From contig CAYYIV010000003.1 of NCBI GenBank assembly GCA_964472095.1, forward strand, positions 1-64,000: a stretch of DNA of 64,000 nt. Direction: 5' to 3'. The translations under genes and the position numbers were made by a program. The DNA comes from Pelagibius sp964472095 (lineage in GTDB: Bacteria; Pseudomonadota; Alphaproteobacteria; Kiloniellales; Kiloniellaceae). The notes beneath the pieces were generated by a model, which was not told the DNA's origin, ran no database searches, and saw only the letters and a program-made list of their open reading frames with translations. Positions 34,698 through 45,181 of the stretch are shown in pieces; position 1 is the stretch's first letter, and each line of letters begins with the position of its first letter.

Positions 34698-36521
34698 TTA
34701 CGATCGATCGTTGAATGAAGAAAAGATACTAATAATCTCATCAAATGGAGACATGGAACATTGTTCTGCCTCCTTGATGTACATCACTTTCAATCGTCCA
34801 GTATCGATGCGGACTTTGCCGGCGAGCTTCCTGAGGATAGGGCGGCCAGGGATCGAAACTTTCCAAGCATCTCCATTCGAGATGCTGGCCTCCAAGTCTC
34901 TATACGTTTCTCGAGCCAGCTCCAAAAGAGCGTCCTTATCCATTGCAACTCCAACTCGCTTCTGCTCCTCTTCAAATCGCTGTTGGAAGAGAATAAGTAG
35001 TTCATCCAATGATTTTTCGTGGCAGCTCTTCGGCATCAAATCGACATTACCAACCGCAAGCCTGATTTTAGCCGACACTACGAGCGAAGTTGCATATGAA
35101 AGGGTCTCTTTAGCGAACTGTCGCAATAGCTCTTCGATCCTGTTCGGCTGGCATAGCCAAGAATTTTCAGCTTCCATATAACCGAGTACTTTGCTCCACA
35201 CTGCGTGATCCAAGAAGTAGTTTTCGAGATGGTATCTGCTCAAAGTTCTTAATCGGCTATCCGTACCAGAAGGTTGGTCAGCGACAGTAGTGGTTGGCAA
35301 AGCATCTCGGTCACAAAGCATATAGAATTCAATGCCCCACAGTGTCTTTGAAAGTATCTTACTATGAATCTCCGAAAACGATCCGATTAGCTCCTTTCCC
35401 TCGCTCGGCACCAGGACCAGATCGGGAAATTTCCCTCGTAGGATTGAGCCGTATGTTTGCTTGTCCAGGCTCGAATTCGTTCCTTCAATCAAGACAATTC
35501 TTCGGCCCAACGAGATGATCCCGATAGATTGCCCTAATAGCTTCAACGCTGCTTCGGTGTGGTCGTCGTCGCTGACTACAACTGCTTGATTGCCACCGTC
35601 TGGTCTCTGCGGAGAAACGAAGACGACTGTGTTCTCCAACGAAGCAGTGATGATATCTGGAGAATGGGTACAAAAGATGAATTGATTCCGCTCGCCCACG
35701 GATCGCAACGTTTGAATGAGCTTGTAGCTCAATTCAGGATGCAGATGCAGTTCTGGTTCATCAAAGAAGACGACACAATCGCTCGGATTTCGAAGGAGAA
35801 AGTCGAAAACGATATTCACGACTTCCCGTTCTCCTGAGCTCAAAGCGCCTATGGGATGACGAAGAGTGCCTTCCTGAAAAAAGATGTCTTGGTGTTTAGC
35901 TTCAGCATCAAGAAGCTGTTTTGGTGCTAGGAGTTGCGCAAATGCGTCCTTGTAGGCCTCTAGAGGATCCGGAAAATTTAGATCCATTTTTTGCTGGCCT
36001 TGACTCATCAGTTTTTCAGCGCGATCCGCAATCTTCTTTCGGCGCGCTTCAACCTTCCGAAGCAATGAGTGCAGCGTGTCCTGCCATCTATTCTGGAGCC
36101 CTGCGAAGGTGAAATCCCAGCCCAAGTTATCTTCATCCGGTTCGGAAATATCCCATGAGAAGGTAAATGGCTTCACTTTTTGAATTGTTCGATTGCTTTC
36201 GAAGTTCAGGACGCTGCTCTTCCAGTTCCGCCTGCGCCTACTAGATTGAAAGGTGACTTGAAGAAGTTGGCAATCTTCCGCTATCTGCGTGTCTAGTTCG
36301 CGCTTATCCCACACTGTCCATTCGTCTCTGACGGTGGCTTCGATCACCAACTTCACTTGTGTATTGGGTTGAGGCTTTCGGAGATGCCCAATTATTGAGT
36401 TTATCAAGCGGCTCTTTCCAACGCCGTTTGGTCCGGCCAAGACGGCAACGTCTGAAAGGTTTTCGACTTGAAAGTTCTTGATCGGCAATGTATCCGCTGT
36501 GGAGATCGATTTGATCCGCAT
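34698..36521 (-). CDS. AAA ATPase fused to TOPRIM/DUF4435-like domain (PARIS/OLD-like defence effector)
   Basis: A 607-residue protein. Residues 1-300 form an ABC-type ATPase head: Walker A GPNGVGKS at 30-37, a coiled linker (about 140-180), signature SSGE at 228-231, Walker B CVVFFDEPE at 249-257 and switch His286 in FCTHSPD. From 341 the sequence changes to a TOPRIM-like pattern: VLIEG with Glu346, a Gly-Lys segment PSEGKELIG, Asp404-x-Asp406 in MLCDRDA, and HLENYF at 431-436 as in DUF4435. A fused AriA-AriB (PARIS) or OLD-type nuclease fits best. Base composition is clearly more AT-rich than the surroundings, indicating transfer. A YaaC-like gene lies 71 bases upstream on the same strand. 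Confidence 0.75.
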   Translation of the reverse strand: MRIKSISTADTLPIKNFQVENLSDVAVLAGPNGVGKSRLINSIIGHLRKPQPNTQVKLVIEATVRDEWTVWDKRELDTQIAEDCQLLQVTFQSSRRRRNWKSSVLNFESNRTIQKVKPFTFSWDISEPDEDNLGWDFTFAGLQNRWQDTLHSLLRKVEARRKKIADRAEKLMSQGQQKMDLNFPDPLEAYKDAFAQLLAPKQLLDAEAKHQDIFFQEGTLRHPIGALSSGEREVVNIVFDFLLRNPSDCVVFFDEPELHLHPELSYKLIQTLRSVGERNQFIFCTHSPDIITASLENTVVFVSPQRPDGGNQAVVVSDDDHTEAALKLLGQSIGIISLGRRIVLIEGTNSSLDKQTYGSILRGKFPDLVLVPSEGKELIGSFSEIHSKILSKTLWGIEFYMLCDRDALPTTTVADQPSGTDSRLRTLSRYHLENYFLDHAVWSKVLGYMEAENSWLCQPNRIEELLRQFAKETLSYATSLVVSAKIRLAVGNVDLMPKSCHEKSLDELLILFQQRFEEEQKRVGVAMDKDALLELARETYRDLEASISNGDAWKVSIPGRPILRKLAGKVRIDTGRLKVMYIKEAEQCSMSPFDEIISIFSSFNDRS

Positions 36522-36592
36522 AGCTCCCCCCTTGGCACTAGTACTTGTTGTTGCCAGCTACTGAGAGCTGACTTGCTCAATGGCTGACCTAC

Positions 36593-37639
36593 TCAGTTCG
36601 GGCGTACGCCAGGCATACGCATTTCCAAGCCCGTAAGCTCGCAAGCGATTTCATCGACGAATTGGTACGGGGATAGTCTGATGAACTCTGAAAGGAGCCA
36701 GTTCACCTTTCCATCGAGATACTGTGATAGGCCAGCGGGATCATATCGCGAGAGTTCACTGAGGCGATGCATAGCAGCCAGTGTGAGGACTAAGCTTGAT
36801 CGATTTACGCCACTAGAACCTACCACCGGGCGCTTGAGGTACCAGAGGTCCACAGGAGCGGATATGAAAGAAATGTCTCTGCGCATACGACGATGAAGGG
36901 CCCAGAGGTTCCTTAGCGCTTTGTGCTTGTTCTTCTCTGAATCACCGTGCCGATGCCACCTGTAGCGCTTCTTCGACCGTATTATGCACCGATCTTTGAA
37001 GCCATGATCTACTTCGAATGCTGCTGGAAGCGCCCGCAGCGAACGTGGATCGGAAAAGCGCCCCTTGATCTCGGCTGAAAACCAGAAGTACGGATCGGCC
37101 GGATGCCGGCGGTAAACCAGGTAATTGAGTGGGATGAATATCTCTGGCTTAGAACGATAGGTGTGTCTGAATGCTCGGTGGATATACGGGAGATTTCCTA
37201 ACGCATCCAAGAGGGTGAATTCCTTTGGCAGGTTGCCCTCTCCAAGGTAATCGCTCAAGCTGCTAAGAATTCCTGCTCCCTGGATTGTAATGACTTCGTT
37301 TAACAAGACCCTCTTTGATGTGGGGTCCCAATCACCGGCAACACCGTGCCTATCGGAGAACGAGCTCCCCTTCACCAAAAGAAGTGCCTTCACACAATTG
37401 AGGAAGCAGTAATAGGAAGTCAGAGGGGCGGATATGGGAGGCAGTACCTTAGTTGCAGAGTGGTATGCCTCAGCTTGTTGCCAGAATGGCAGTGCTTGCT
37501 TGCAGTTTCGGGTGAGCCAAAGTTGGACAAATTCGAAGGGGTCACGGGTTAGCACGCTCTCGCTGTCGAACAGCGGTGCGGTAATTGCCTTGCGGAAATA
37601 GACGGCTCTATTTTTGTATCGAAGTTCGGCGGCTGTCAC
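36593..37639 (-). CDS. YaaC-like protein of the AT-rich cassette
   Basis: A 348-residue soluble protein without membrane segments. Its general pattern (WLTRNCKQALPFWQQAEAYH, an LTSYYCFLNCVKALLLVKG helix, and the C-terminal LSEFIRLSPYQFVDEIACELTG) resembles YaaC-family proteins; this is recognition by pattern and not certain. It contains a very basic mid-section (KKRYRWHRHGDSEKNKHK). The GTG start has no clear ribosome-binding site. Base composition is AT-rich like the ATPase gene that follows, with which it likely forms one transcript. Function unknown; sensor, antitoxin or trigger for the ATPase are possible. Confidence 0.55.
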   Translation of the reverse strand: MTAAELRYKNRAVYFRKAITAPLFDSESVLTRDPFEFVQLWLTRNCKQALPFWQQAEAYHSATKVLPPISAPLTSYYCFLNCVKALLLVKGSSFSDRHGVAGDWDPTSKRVLLNEVITIQGAGILSSLSDYLGEGNLPKEFTLLDALGNLPYIHRAFRHTYRSKPEIFIPLNYLVYRRHPADPYFWFSAEIKGRFSDPRSLRALPAAFEVDHGFKDRCIIRSKKRYRWHRHGDSEKNKHKALRNLWALHRRMRRDISFISAPVDLWYLKRPVVGSSGVNRSSLVLTLAAMHRLSELSRYDPAGLSQYLDGKVNWLLSEFIRLSPYQFVDEIACELTGLEMRMPGVRPN

Positions 37640-37786
37640 TGGTCGGTCTCAAGATGAAATGATCGACGCGAAGCTTTGGCTTCGGGCAAGCAGGCCACAC
37701 TGGCAGAGCCCGCGGCCCAACCCCCCACCCCCTACTCCCATCCCGCATCAAGGCGAGGAAAGGGATCGCTTGGCGAAGCCACACCC

Positions 37787-38200
37787 TTACGTCGCCGGCA
37801 GGTTAGGCAGCAGAGTGATGTTCACCGGGCTTTCGTACTTGTTGTCGGCGCCGGTAGCGGAATCGATCGCGCTGCTGATCCCTAACGTCAGAATGACGTC
37901 GAGCGCGATGCCGGCGGCGCCCGAACCGCTTTCCCAGCCGCTGTCGTTGATGTAGGTGGCGGTCTGGTAACCCTCCTTGTCGCAGGAGATGGTGATGTCG
38001 TGCTTGGTCTTGCTGACGGTCACCTTGCCCGGTGTGCTCGAGAGTTCGCCGACCTTCACGCCCTCCCGCTCCAGGATGCAGCTCGCGCCCGGCGGGTTGC
38101 TATTGATGGCGATGTCCTGGTCCGTGCCCAGCACGATGGAAGAGCAGCCGCCCAGGCCAAGCCCAGCCAGCCCGAGCGCCAATGCTCGAAAGAAATTCAT
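37787..38200 (-). CDS. lipoprotein with PEGA-like domain
   Basis: A 137-residue precursor with a signal peptide and lipobox LGLGGC, so probably anchored to a membrane as a lipoprotein. The mature part (GTDQDIAINSNPPGASCILEREG ... STPGKVTVSKTKHDITISCDKEGYQ) resembles PEGA-type beta repeats. ATG 38200 puts the hydrophobic stretch at the N-terminus. Single gene beside the AT-rich cassette, but with normal GC-rich composition. Confidence 0.75.
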   Translation of the reverse strand: MNFFRALALGLAGLGLGGCSSIVLGTDQDIAINSNPPGASCILEREGVKVGELSSTPGKVTVSKTKHDITISCDKEGYQTATYINDSGWESGSGAAGIALDVILTLGISSAIDSATGADNKYESPVNITLLPNLPAT

Positions 38201-38359
38201 GGTGATGCCCCTCATCCCTGGTTGTAGCTCAGCCTAGCACCAGGGAGGGGCACTCTGTCTACTAAAGGTTGAGGCTTCGCCTCCTGGCCCAATCCGCAGG
38301 AGGGATGGGCAAAGGAAACTTTTCCGCGCGCTGCGCAGCGGCAACAGCAGCAGCAGTGA

Positions 38360-38695
38360 CTTAGAGGGATTACTCCTTCCATATCTTTAACCGGCGCGCG
38401 CGAGCGCGCGGTCGGCTTCGCCATGGGCGACCGCTCCAATGGCGAGGTGCAGGTCGTCGCGGTGCTGCCCGGCTACGAGGGGCGGGGCATCGGCAAGGCG
38501 CTGCTGCTGGCGGTGCAGCAGTGGCTCTTCGCGCAGGGGCACGACGAGATCTGGCTGCGCGCCAATTCCGATCCTGATGTGCGGGCGACCGGCTTCTACC
38601 GGCGGCTCGGCTGGCGGCGCAGCGGCGTGATGAAGGGCGGCGACGAGGTGCTGCGGCTGCGGCGCCGCGATGCAGCGCCGGCAGGCGGACACTAG
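38360..38695 (+). pseudogene. 5'-truncated GNAT acetyltransferase
   Basis: Only the C-terminal half of a GNAT fold is present. An uninterrupted frame from just after a TGA at 38357 reads VGFAMGDRSNGEVQVVAVLP, the acetyl-CoA motif A GYEGRGIGKALL, then ATGFYRRLGWRR. The N-terminal strands and helices of the family are missing; the recognisable part begins at about 38390. The internal ATG at 38423 could give a 90-residue product but would lack the first strands. Likely a remnant. Confidence 0.65.
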
Positions 38696-39078
38696 AGGAT
38701 CTCGAACGTCAGCGCTTCGCTGTGGATGGTGACTTCGCCGAAGTCGCCGATCAGCAGATAGCTACCGTCCTCATGCCGTTGCAGTGTGTCGATGGTGCCG
38801 TAGTCGATCGTGCCGTCAGGGTCGGTGGTCGAGGGCGCCGTTGCCATCGGGGGCATGCCCTCGACGCGGCGCGCGCGAGGGAAGATTAGTGCGGCTTTCC
38901 TGTAGCAGGTCCAGTCGGTCTTGGGCGGGGTCGTGTAACGTGGATGGCCGGGCCAGAGGCTCGCCTCAATCTCGAAGACGAGGGTGCCGCCGTCCTCCTT
39001 CCAAGAAAGGACGAAGGAGTCGTTCAGGTCCACGTGCCGGAACGCCGGCATGTCGGTCCAGTTCAGCATCCACGCCAT
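38692..39078 (-). CDS. hypothetical protein
   Basis: A 128-residue soluble acidic protein rich in Trp and Thr, with strands such as DSFVLSWKEDGGTLVFEIEASLWPGHP and GSYLLIGDFGEVTIHSEALTFEIL. The all-beta look recalls small immunity or carbohydrate-binding proteins, but no family was recognised. It overlaps the end of the truncated GNAT frame by four bases on the opposite strand. A dispersed repeat lies upstream. Confidence 0.6.
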   Translation of the reverse strand: MAWMLNWTDMPAFRHVDLNDSFVLSWKEDGGTLVFEIEASLWPGHPRYTTPPKTDWTCYRKAALIFPRARRVEGMPPMATAPSTTDPDGTIDYGTIDTLQRHEDGSYLLIGDFGEVTIHSEALTFEIL

Positions 39079-39153
39079 CCGCCTTGGTTGCGCCCTTCGT
39101 GGAGCGCATCGTACCGGCAGAGGAGCGGCGGCGCGACCAGGCTCTTGCCCCTG

Positions 39154-39200
39154 CCATGGATCCCGGCTCGCGCTCGCAAGCTCGCTTGGCCGGGATGACA
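39154..39200. repeat. dispersed repeat family 2, copy 2 (inverted)
   Basis: Inverse copy of the element at 22471: begins CCATGGATCCCGGCTCGC and ends GCTTGGCCGGGATGAC. Located between two minus-strand hypothetical genes. Confidence 0.65.
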
Positions 39201-39273
39201 GCCTGAGAGGTGGCAGCGACTGTGCGCGGCCAGCATGCTGGAGCTCGAGGGTGACACGCTGGTGGTCGCCCGC

Positions 39274-39846
39274 TCAGACGGCGTCGTCGTCTTCATCCCC
39301 GCCGGTGCGCCGATGCAGCCAGACGAAGGCATAGAAGTAGCAGAACCACAGCACGCCGGTGAAGGCGTAGAACGTCAGCACGCGCAGCTGCCACAGCGGC
39401 CAGGCGCCGGCCGGGCCGAAGTCGAGAATGTTGGGGTGCCACGAGAAGAGCTGCGAGCGCCAGCGGTTCCAGATGACGGTGACCTCGGTCTTGCGGTCGC
39501 CGGCCGTCTTGGCGTTGTTGAACACCCGCTCGCTGTTGCGCTTGAACCACCACCAGGAGTCCTCGTTCTCCAGCTCGACGCCGGCATCGGCCTGGTTCCT
39601 CATGTAGACGTACTGCACGTCGCTCGTCCTGCCGCGGGCGTCGGGATCGCTGCGCCGCACCTCGGTGCCGCTGACGGTGCCGGTGGTCCAGGTCGGCCGC
39701 GCGTATTCCCACCAGGTCAGGTACGCCATCCCCACCACCAGCGCCGCCACGGCGACCACGACGCTGCCGGAACGCCACAGGATGAAGGCGAACAGGAGAA
39801 TGACGAGCAACAGGATGTAGCCGACCGAGAACCAGATTTCGAGCAT
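39274..39846 (-). CDS. DUF1523-like membrane protein
   Basis: A 190-residue protein with two N-terminal helices (FSVGYILLLVILLFAFILW and VVVAVAALVVGMAYLTWW), a periplasmic domain, and a C-terminal helix (VLTFYAFTGVLWFCYFYAFVWL). The block GTVSGTEVRRSDPDARGRTSDVQYVYMRN, with NEDSWWWFKRNSERVFNNA, is the DUF1523 pattern. Function unknown; single gene. Confidence 0.72.
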   Translation of the reverse strand: MLEIWFSVGYILLLVILLFAFILWRSGSVVVAVAALVVGMAYLTWWEYARPTWTTGTVSGTEVRRSDPDARGRTSDVQYVYMRNQADAGVELENEDSWWWFKRNSERVFNNAKTAGDRKTEVTVIWNRWRSQLFSWHPNILDFGPAGAWPLWQLRVLTFYAFTGVLWFCYFYAFVWLHRRTGGDEDDDAV

Positions 39847-40254
39847 CGTTTGACCTTCGCCGTTGAGGACGGAAGGAGGGTCGCGTGGCGACCACTCTGT
39901 GATCCGTCCGCAACCGCGTCAAGCAGCAGATGGCGCGATCCTCAACTTCACCCGGCCTCCACTTTCACCGCCCTGCCAACCCGCTCACCCACTCCAGCGT
40001 CGCGCCGGCGAAGACGGCGCGGGTGAGGCCGGCGGCGGTGACCTGGAGGGGGTAATCCTTCAGTCCTTTTGACCGGCGCGCGCGGGCGGGCGTATTGGTC
40101 GGGTGTGTCCTGGCCGACGCATGGCAATGCCGCGCCGGCTGTCGTCACCGCACGTCTCTGCACGTGGGCACGAGGTGGGCACGCAGCATCCCGGAACAGG
40201 CAGTTGCGGCGGCCAAAGCTGGCCGGACATGTCCAACTCCAGGGGAGAAATCCG
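39847..40254. other. 408-base intergenic region with a possible gene remnant
   Basis: No complete gene. On the minus strand a short frame ending at 39965 reads protein-like residues (DYPLQVTAAGLTRAVFAGA, then TLEWVSGLAGR) but has no start. A GC-run ACCGGCGCGCGCG at 40072 also occurs at 38390 where the truncated GNAT begins. The rest shows nothing recognisable apart from the RBS of the next gene. Confidence 0.35.
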
Positions 40255-40746
40255 ATGCCTTCGATCGTGGAAATTCCCGCGAACCTGATGGTTCCCGAGC
40301 ACCGCCATGCCTTCAAGCCCGCCAGCCCCTCGTGGGACCACGTGGTGGTCTCCGGCGAGGTCAACCTCGACAACTCTTCGGCGGAATCCATCGCGCTGCA
40401 GGGCCACAGCGACGACGACACCTCGTACTACGAGGTCCACCTGAAGGTGGGGCCGTGGTGGCGCGACGTCCAGGCCTGCGTGCCGCACGTGGTGATCAGC
40501 GGCTTCCTGAACACGGATGCCGACGAAGACGACGAGCAGGAATGGATCGCCCGAAACCTGAAATGGACCACCGACGGCGAAGGCGCCCCCAATCCCGGCG
40601 AGGTGCGCATCCGCCTGGAGTTCGAGGTCGGCCTGCGCGGCGAAGCCTCGTGGCTGCGCTGGATCAGCTACAACTTCACCGCCGCCGGCCGGCGACTCGG
40701 CGTCGGCGGCGTCGGCCAGCCCGGACCGATCAAGACCGGACCCTGA
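40255..40746 (+). CDS. hypothetical protein
   Basis: A 163-residue soluble protein from ATG 40255, preceded by AGGGGAG. It has no signal peptide or membrane helix. Strand-rich sequence such as SGEVNLDNSSAESIALQG, YYEVHLKVGPWWRDVQACVP and EVRIRLEFEVGLRGEASWLR suggests a beta-sandwich, and the middle has an acidic run (DADEDDEQEW). No family recognised. Convergent with the following minus-strand gene. Confidence 0.65.
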   Translation: MPSIVEIPANLMVPEHRHAFKPASPSWDHVVVSGEVNLDNSSAESIALQGHSDDDTSYYEVHLKVGPWWRDVQACVPHVVISGFLNTDADEDDEQEWIARNLKWTTDGEGAPNPGEVRIRLEFEVGLRGEASWLRWISYNFTAAGRRLGVGGVGQPGPIKTGP

Positions 40747-40835
40747 GCAGGCGCCGTTCCCGTCCGCTCTCCCGCGAGCGGAAGCGCGGACGAAGGGCGG
40801 CCGGGTGAGGCGGCTTCGGCGCCGGTGGAGGGCGC

Positions 40836-41231
40836 TCAGTTCGTGCCGAGCAGTTCCCTTGTCTCGTTCACCTTCGCCAGGCAGCCTTCCTCGTCGCCGG
40901 CCTCGGCCATCTGGCGCGCCTCGTTCACCAGCTCGCTGGCCTGCGCCCGGGTGTCGTCGTCCACCTCCCGGGTCACCTCGCGCTGATGGGGCGAGGCCGC
41001 CTCCACCTCGCCGGTGTCGCCCGCCGCCGTTTCCATCGGCGCTTCTTCGCCGGAGAGCACCTGTTGCTGGTGCTCGGTGGCCGGCAGGTCGCCGTCCGGC
41101 GGCGCGGCTCCGGTTTCCGCCGTGATGATCGCGTCGTCCAGCGCCTGGATTTCCTGGGTGCAGTCGGCCCAGGCCGGGCCGGCGAGCAGGGCCGTTGCGG
41201 CACCTGCCGCAAGAAGGATTCGTAGAGACAT
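40836..41231 (-). CDS. small periplasmic hypothetical protein
   Basis: A 131-residue product with a clear signal peptide (ILLAAGAATALLAGPAWA, cleaved before DCTQEI) and two Cys (after the cleavage site and in EGCLAKVNETREL near the end) that could form a disulfide. The rest is acidic, helical and Glu/Ala-rich. ATG 41231 follows a GGAGG site. Divergent from the aminotransferase gene. Function unknown. Confidence 0.72.
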   Translation of the reverse strand: MSLRILLAAGAATALLAGPAWADCTQEIQALDDAIITAETGAAPPDGDLPATEHQQQVLSGEEAPMETAAGDTGEVEAASPHQREVTREVDDDTRAQASELVNEARQMAEAGDEEGCLAKVNETRELLGTN

Positions 41232-41439
41232 CCTGGCGTTCCTCCGTTGTTTGCCGCCCGGCCCCCGGTCGGGGCACAGAGCGCTCGCAGCGACAACGCG
41301 TGACGCTTCCGTCCGTTCCCTTACGGCACGGGAGGAGGATCGGGCCGGAGAGGCGCTGCGACCATATTCCAGCCTTCCCCTCACGGCATTTTCCGCTAAG
41401 GTGCGGCCTCTTTCCCGACCCGCCGCATCCGGAGACGTC

Positions 41440-42597
41440 ATGACCGCCTTGCTGCCGAACGTGGATCCCGAGGGGCTCCTCGAATACTCCGTGGTCTTCA
41501 CCGACCGCGCCCTGAACCACATGTCGCAGAGCTTTCAGGGCGTCATGCGGGACATCTCCGCCACTTTGAAGCGGGCCTACAACGTGGGCGGCGACGCCGG
41601 GGGCGTGGCGGTGGTGCCGGGCGGCGGCACCTATGCCATGGAGGCGGTGGCCCGCCAGCTGGCCGGCGGCAAGAAGGTGCTGGTGATCCGCAACGGCTGG
41701 TTCTCCTACCGCTGGTCGCAGATCTTCGAGGCTGGTGGGATCCCCGCCGAGAGCGTGGTGCTGAAGGCGCGGCCGACGTCGGCGGGGCCGCAGGCGGCCT
41801 TCGCGCCGGTGCCGGTCGAGGAAGCGGTGGCGGCCATCGCGGCGGAGCAGCCGGCGGTGGTCTTCGCGCCGCACGTGGAGACGGCCTCCGGCATGATCCT
41901 GCCCGACGGCTACATGAAGCAGATCGCCGACGCCGTGCACGCCGCCGGCGGGCTCTTCGTGCTGGACTGCATCGCCTCGGGCACCGTCTGGGTCGACATG
42001 CAGGCGGTCGGCGTCGACGTGCTGATCTCGGCGCCGCAGAAGGGCTGGAGCGCCTCGCCCTGCAGCGGCCTGGTGATGCTGAGCCCGGCGGCGGTCGAGG
42101 CGGTGAAGGCCTCCGCCAGCTCCTCCTTCGCCTGCGACCTGAAGAAGTGGCTGGAGATCATGGAGGCCTACGAGAAGGGCGGCCATGCCTACCACGCCAC
42201 CATGCCGACCGACGCGCTGCGCGGCTTCCGCGACGCCATGAAAGAGACGGAAGAGTACGGGTTTTCGAAGGTGAAGGCGGAGCAGGAGGAACTGGGCGCG
42301 AAGGTGCGCGCGCTCTTCGCCGCGCGCGGCTTCAGGAGCGTGGCGGCCGAGGGCTTCGGCGCGCCGGGCGTGGTCGTCAGCTACACCGACGACCCGGGCA
42401 TCAAGTCGGGCGCCAAGTTCGCGGCGCAGGGCCTGCAGACCGCCGCCGGCGTGCCCCTGATGTGCGACGAGCCCGACGACTTCCAGACCTTCCGCGTCGG
42501 CCTCTTCGGCCTCGACAAGCTGCACAACGTCGAGCGCACGGTGAAGAATCTCGAGCGCGCGCTGGACGGCATCGTCGCCGGCACCAACGTGCGCTGA
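41440..42597 (+). CDS. class V aminotransferase
   Basis: PLP-dependent aminotransferase of 385 residues, in the alanine-glyoxylate/serine-pyruvate group: VPGGGTYAMEAVARQL, HVETASGMILPDGYMKQIAD, the LFVLDCIASGTVWVDMQAVGVDVLISAPQKGW run with the Schiff-base Lys, and a C-terminal FRVGLFG. ATG 41440 follows GGAG. It is followed 11 bases later by an Asp/Glu racemase-family gene, so the pair may handle one amino acid pool. Substrate not known; transamination linked to the sulfolactate locus downstream (for example cysteate) is a speculative option. Confidence 0.85.
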   Translation: MTALLPNVDPEGLLEYSVVFTDRALNHMSQSFQGVMRDISATLKRAYNVGGDAGGVAVVPGGGTYAMEAVARQLAGGKKVLVIRNGWFSYRWSQIFEAGGIPAESVVLKARPTSAGPQAAFAPVPVEEAVAAIAAEQPAVVFAPHVETASGMILPDGYMKQIADAVHAAGGLFVLDCIASGTVWVDMQAVGVDVLISAPQKGWSASPCSGLVMLSPAAVEAVKASASSSFACDLKKWLEIMEAYEKGGHAYHATMPTDALRGFRDAMKETEEYGFSKVKAEQEELGAKVRALFAARGFRSVAAEGFGAPGVVVSYTDDPGIKSGAKFAAQGLQTAAGVPLMCDEPDDFQTFRVGLFGLDKLHNVERTVKNLERALDGIVAGTNVR

Positions 42598-42608
42598 GGA
42601 CCTATGCC

Positions 42609-43304
42609 ATGAAGACCATCGGCCTTGTCGGCGGCATGAGCTGGGAGAGCACGGTCACCTACTACCAGCTGCTGAACCGTTTGGCGCGGGAACGGCTGGG
42701 CGGGCTGCATTCGGCCGAGCTGGTGCTCTGGTCCTTCGACTTCGCGGAGATCGAGGCGCTGCAGGCAGCCGGCGACTGGGACCAGGCGACCGCGCGCATG
42801 GTGGAGGCCGCGCGCCGCGTCGAGCGCGCCGGGGCCGACTGCCTGGTCATCTGCACCAACACCATGCACAGGATGGCCGAGGCTGTTCAGGCGGCCGTTG
42901 CAATCCCGCTCATCCACATCGCCGATGCGACGGCGGCGGCGGTGACGGCGGCCGGAGTCACGGCGCCGCTGCTGCTGGCGACGCGCTATACCATGGAGCA
43001 GGAGTTCTACAAGGGACGCCTGAAGACGCGCCACGGCATCGGCGTGCGGGTGCCAGACGCGGCGGGGCGGACGGTCGTGCACGACATCATCTACAACGAG
43101 CTCTGCCAGGGCGTCGTCTCGGCCGCGTCCAAGGCGCGCTATCTGGAGGTCGTGCGCCAGGCGGAGGCCGAGGGCGCCGACGCCGTCATTTTCGGCTGCA
43201 CCGAGGTCGGCCTGCTGGTCGCGGCCGAGGACTTCGCGATCCCCAGCTTCGACACCACCGAGCTGCACGCCCGCGCCGCGCTGGACTTCGCGCTGGGGGA
43301 ATGA
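42609..43304 (+). CDS. aspartate/glutamate racemase family protein
   Basis: Cofactor-independent racemase of 231 residues. It has the paired Cys of the family: Cys in CLVICTNTMH and in AVIFGCTEVGLLV, with the N-terminal IGLVGGMSWEST typical of the YgeA/aspartate racemase group. Likely interconverts D- and L- forms of an amino acid in the cytoplasm. Eleven bases behind the aminotransferase; same operon. Convergent with recQ. Confidence 0.9.
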   Translation: MKTIGLVGGMSWESTVTYYQLLNRLARERLGGLHSAELVLWSFDFAEIEALQAAGDWDQATARMVEAARRVERAGADCLVICTNTMHRMAEAVQAAVAIPLIHIADATAAAVTAAGVTAPLLLATRYTMEQEFYKGRLKTRHGIGVRVPDAAGRTVVHDIIYNELCQGVVSAASKARYLEVVRQAEAEGADAVIFGCTEVGLLVAAEDFAIPSFDTTELHARAALDFALGE

Positions 43305-43320
43305 GGATGAAGGCGCGCGG

Positions 43321-45132
<1,812 letters not shown>

Positions 45133-45181
45133 CACCCGCTTGTGGCACGCGCGGCAGAGTCGGGTCCAGGGCGGAGCGGCC

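Noticed and set aside
34660..38390. Search for direct repeats or an att site flanking the AT-rich cassette
   Set aside because: No convincing direct repeat, tRNA end or integrase gene was found at either side, so no mobile-element borders are claimed.
40060..42525. 821-residue open frame on the minus strand
   Set aside because: It is antisense to the hypothetical gene at 40255 and the aminotransferase, with His/Arg/Gly-rich low-complexity content and no domain.
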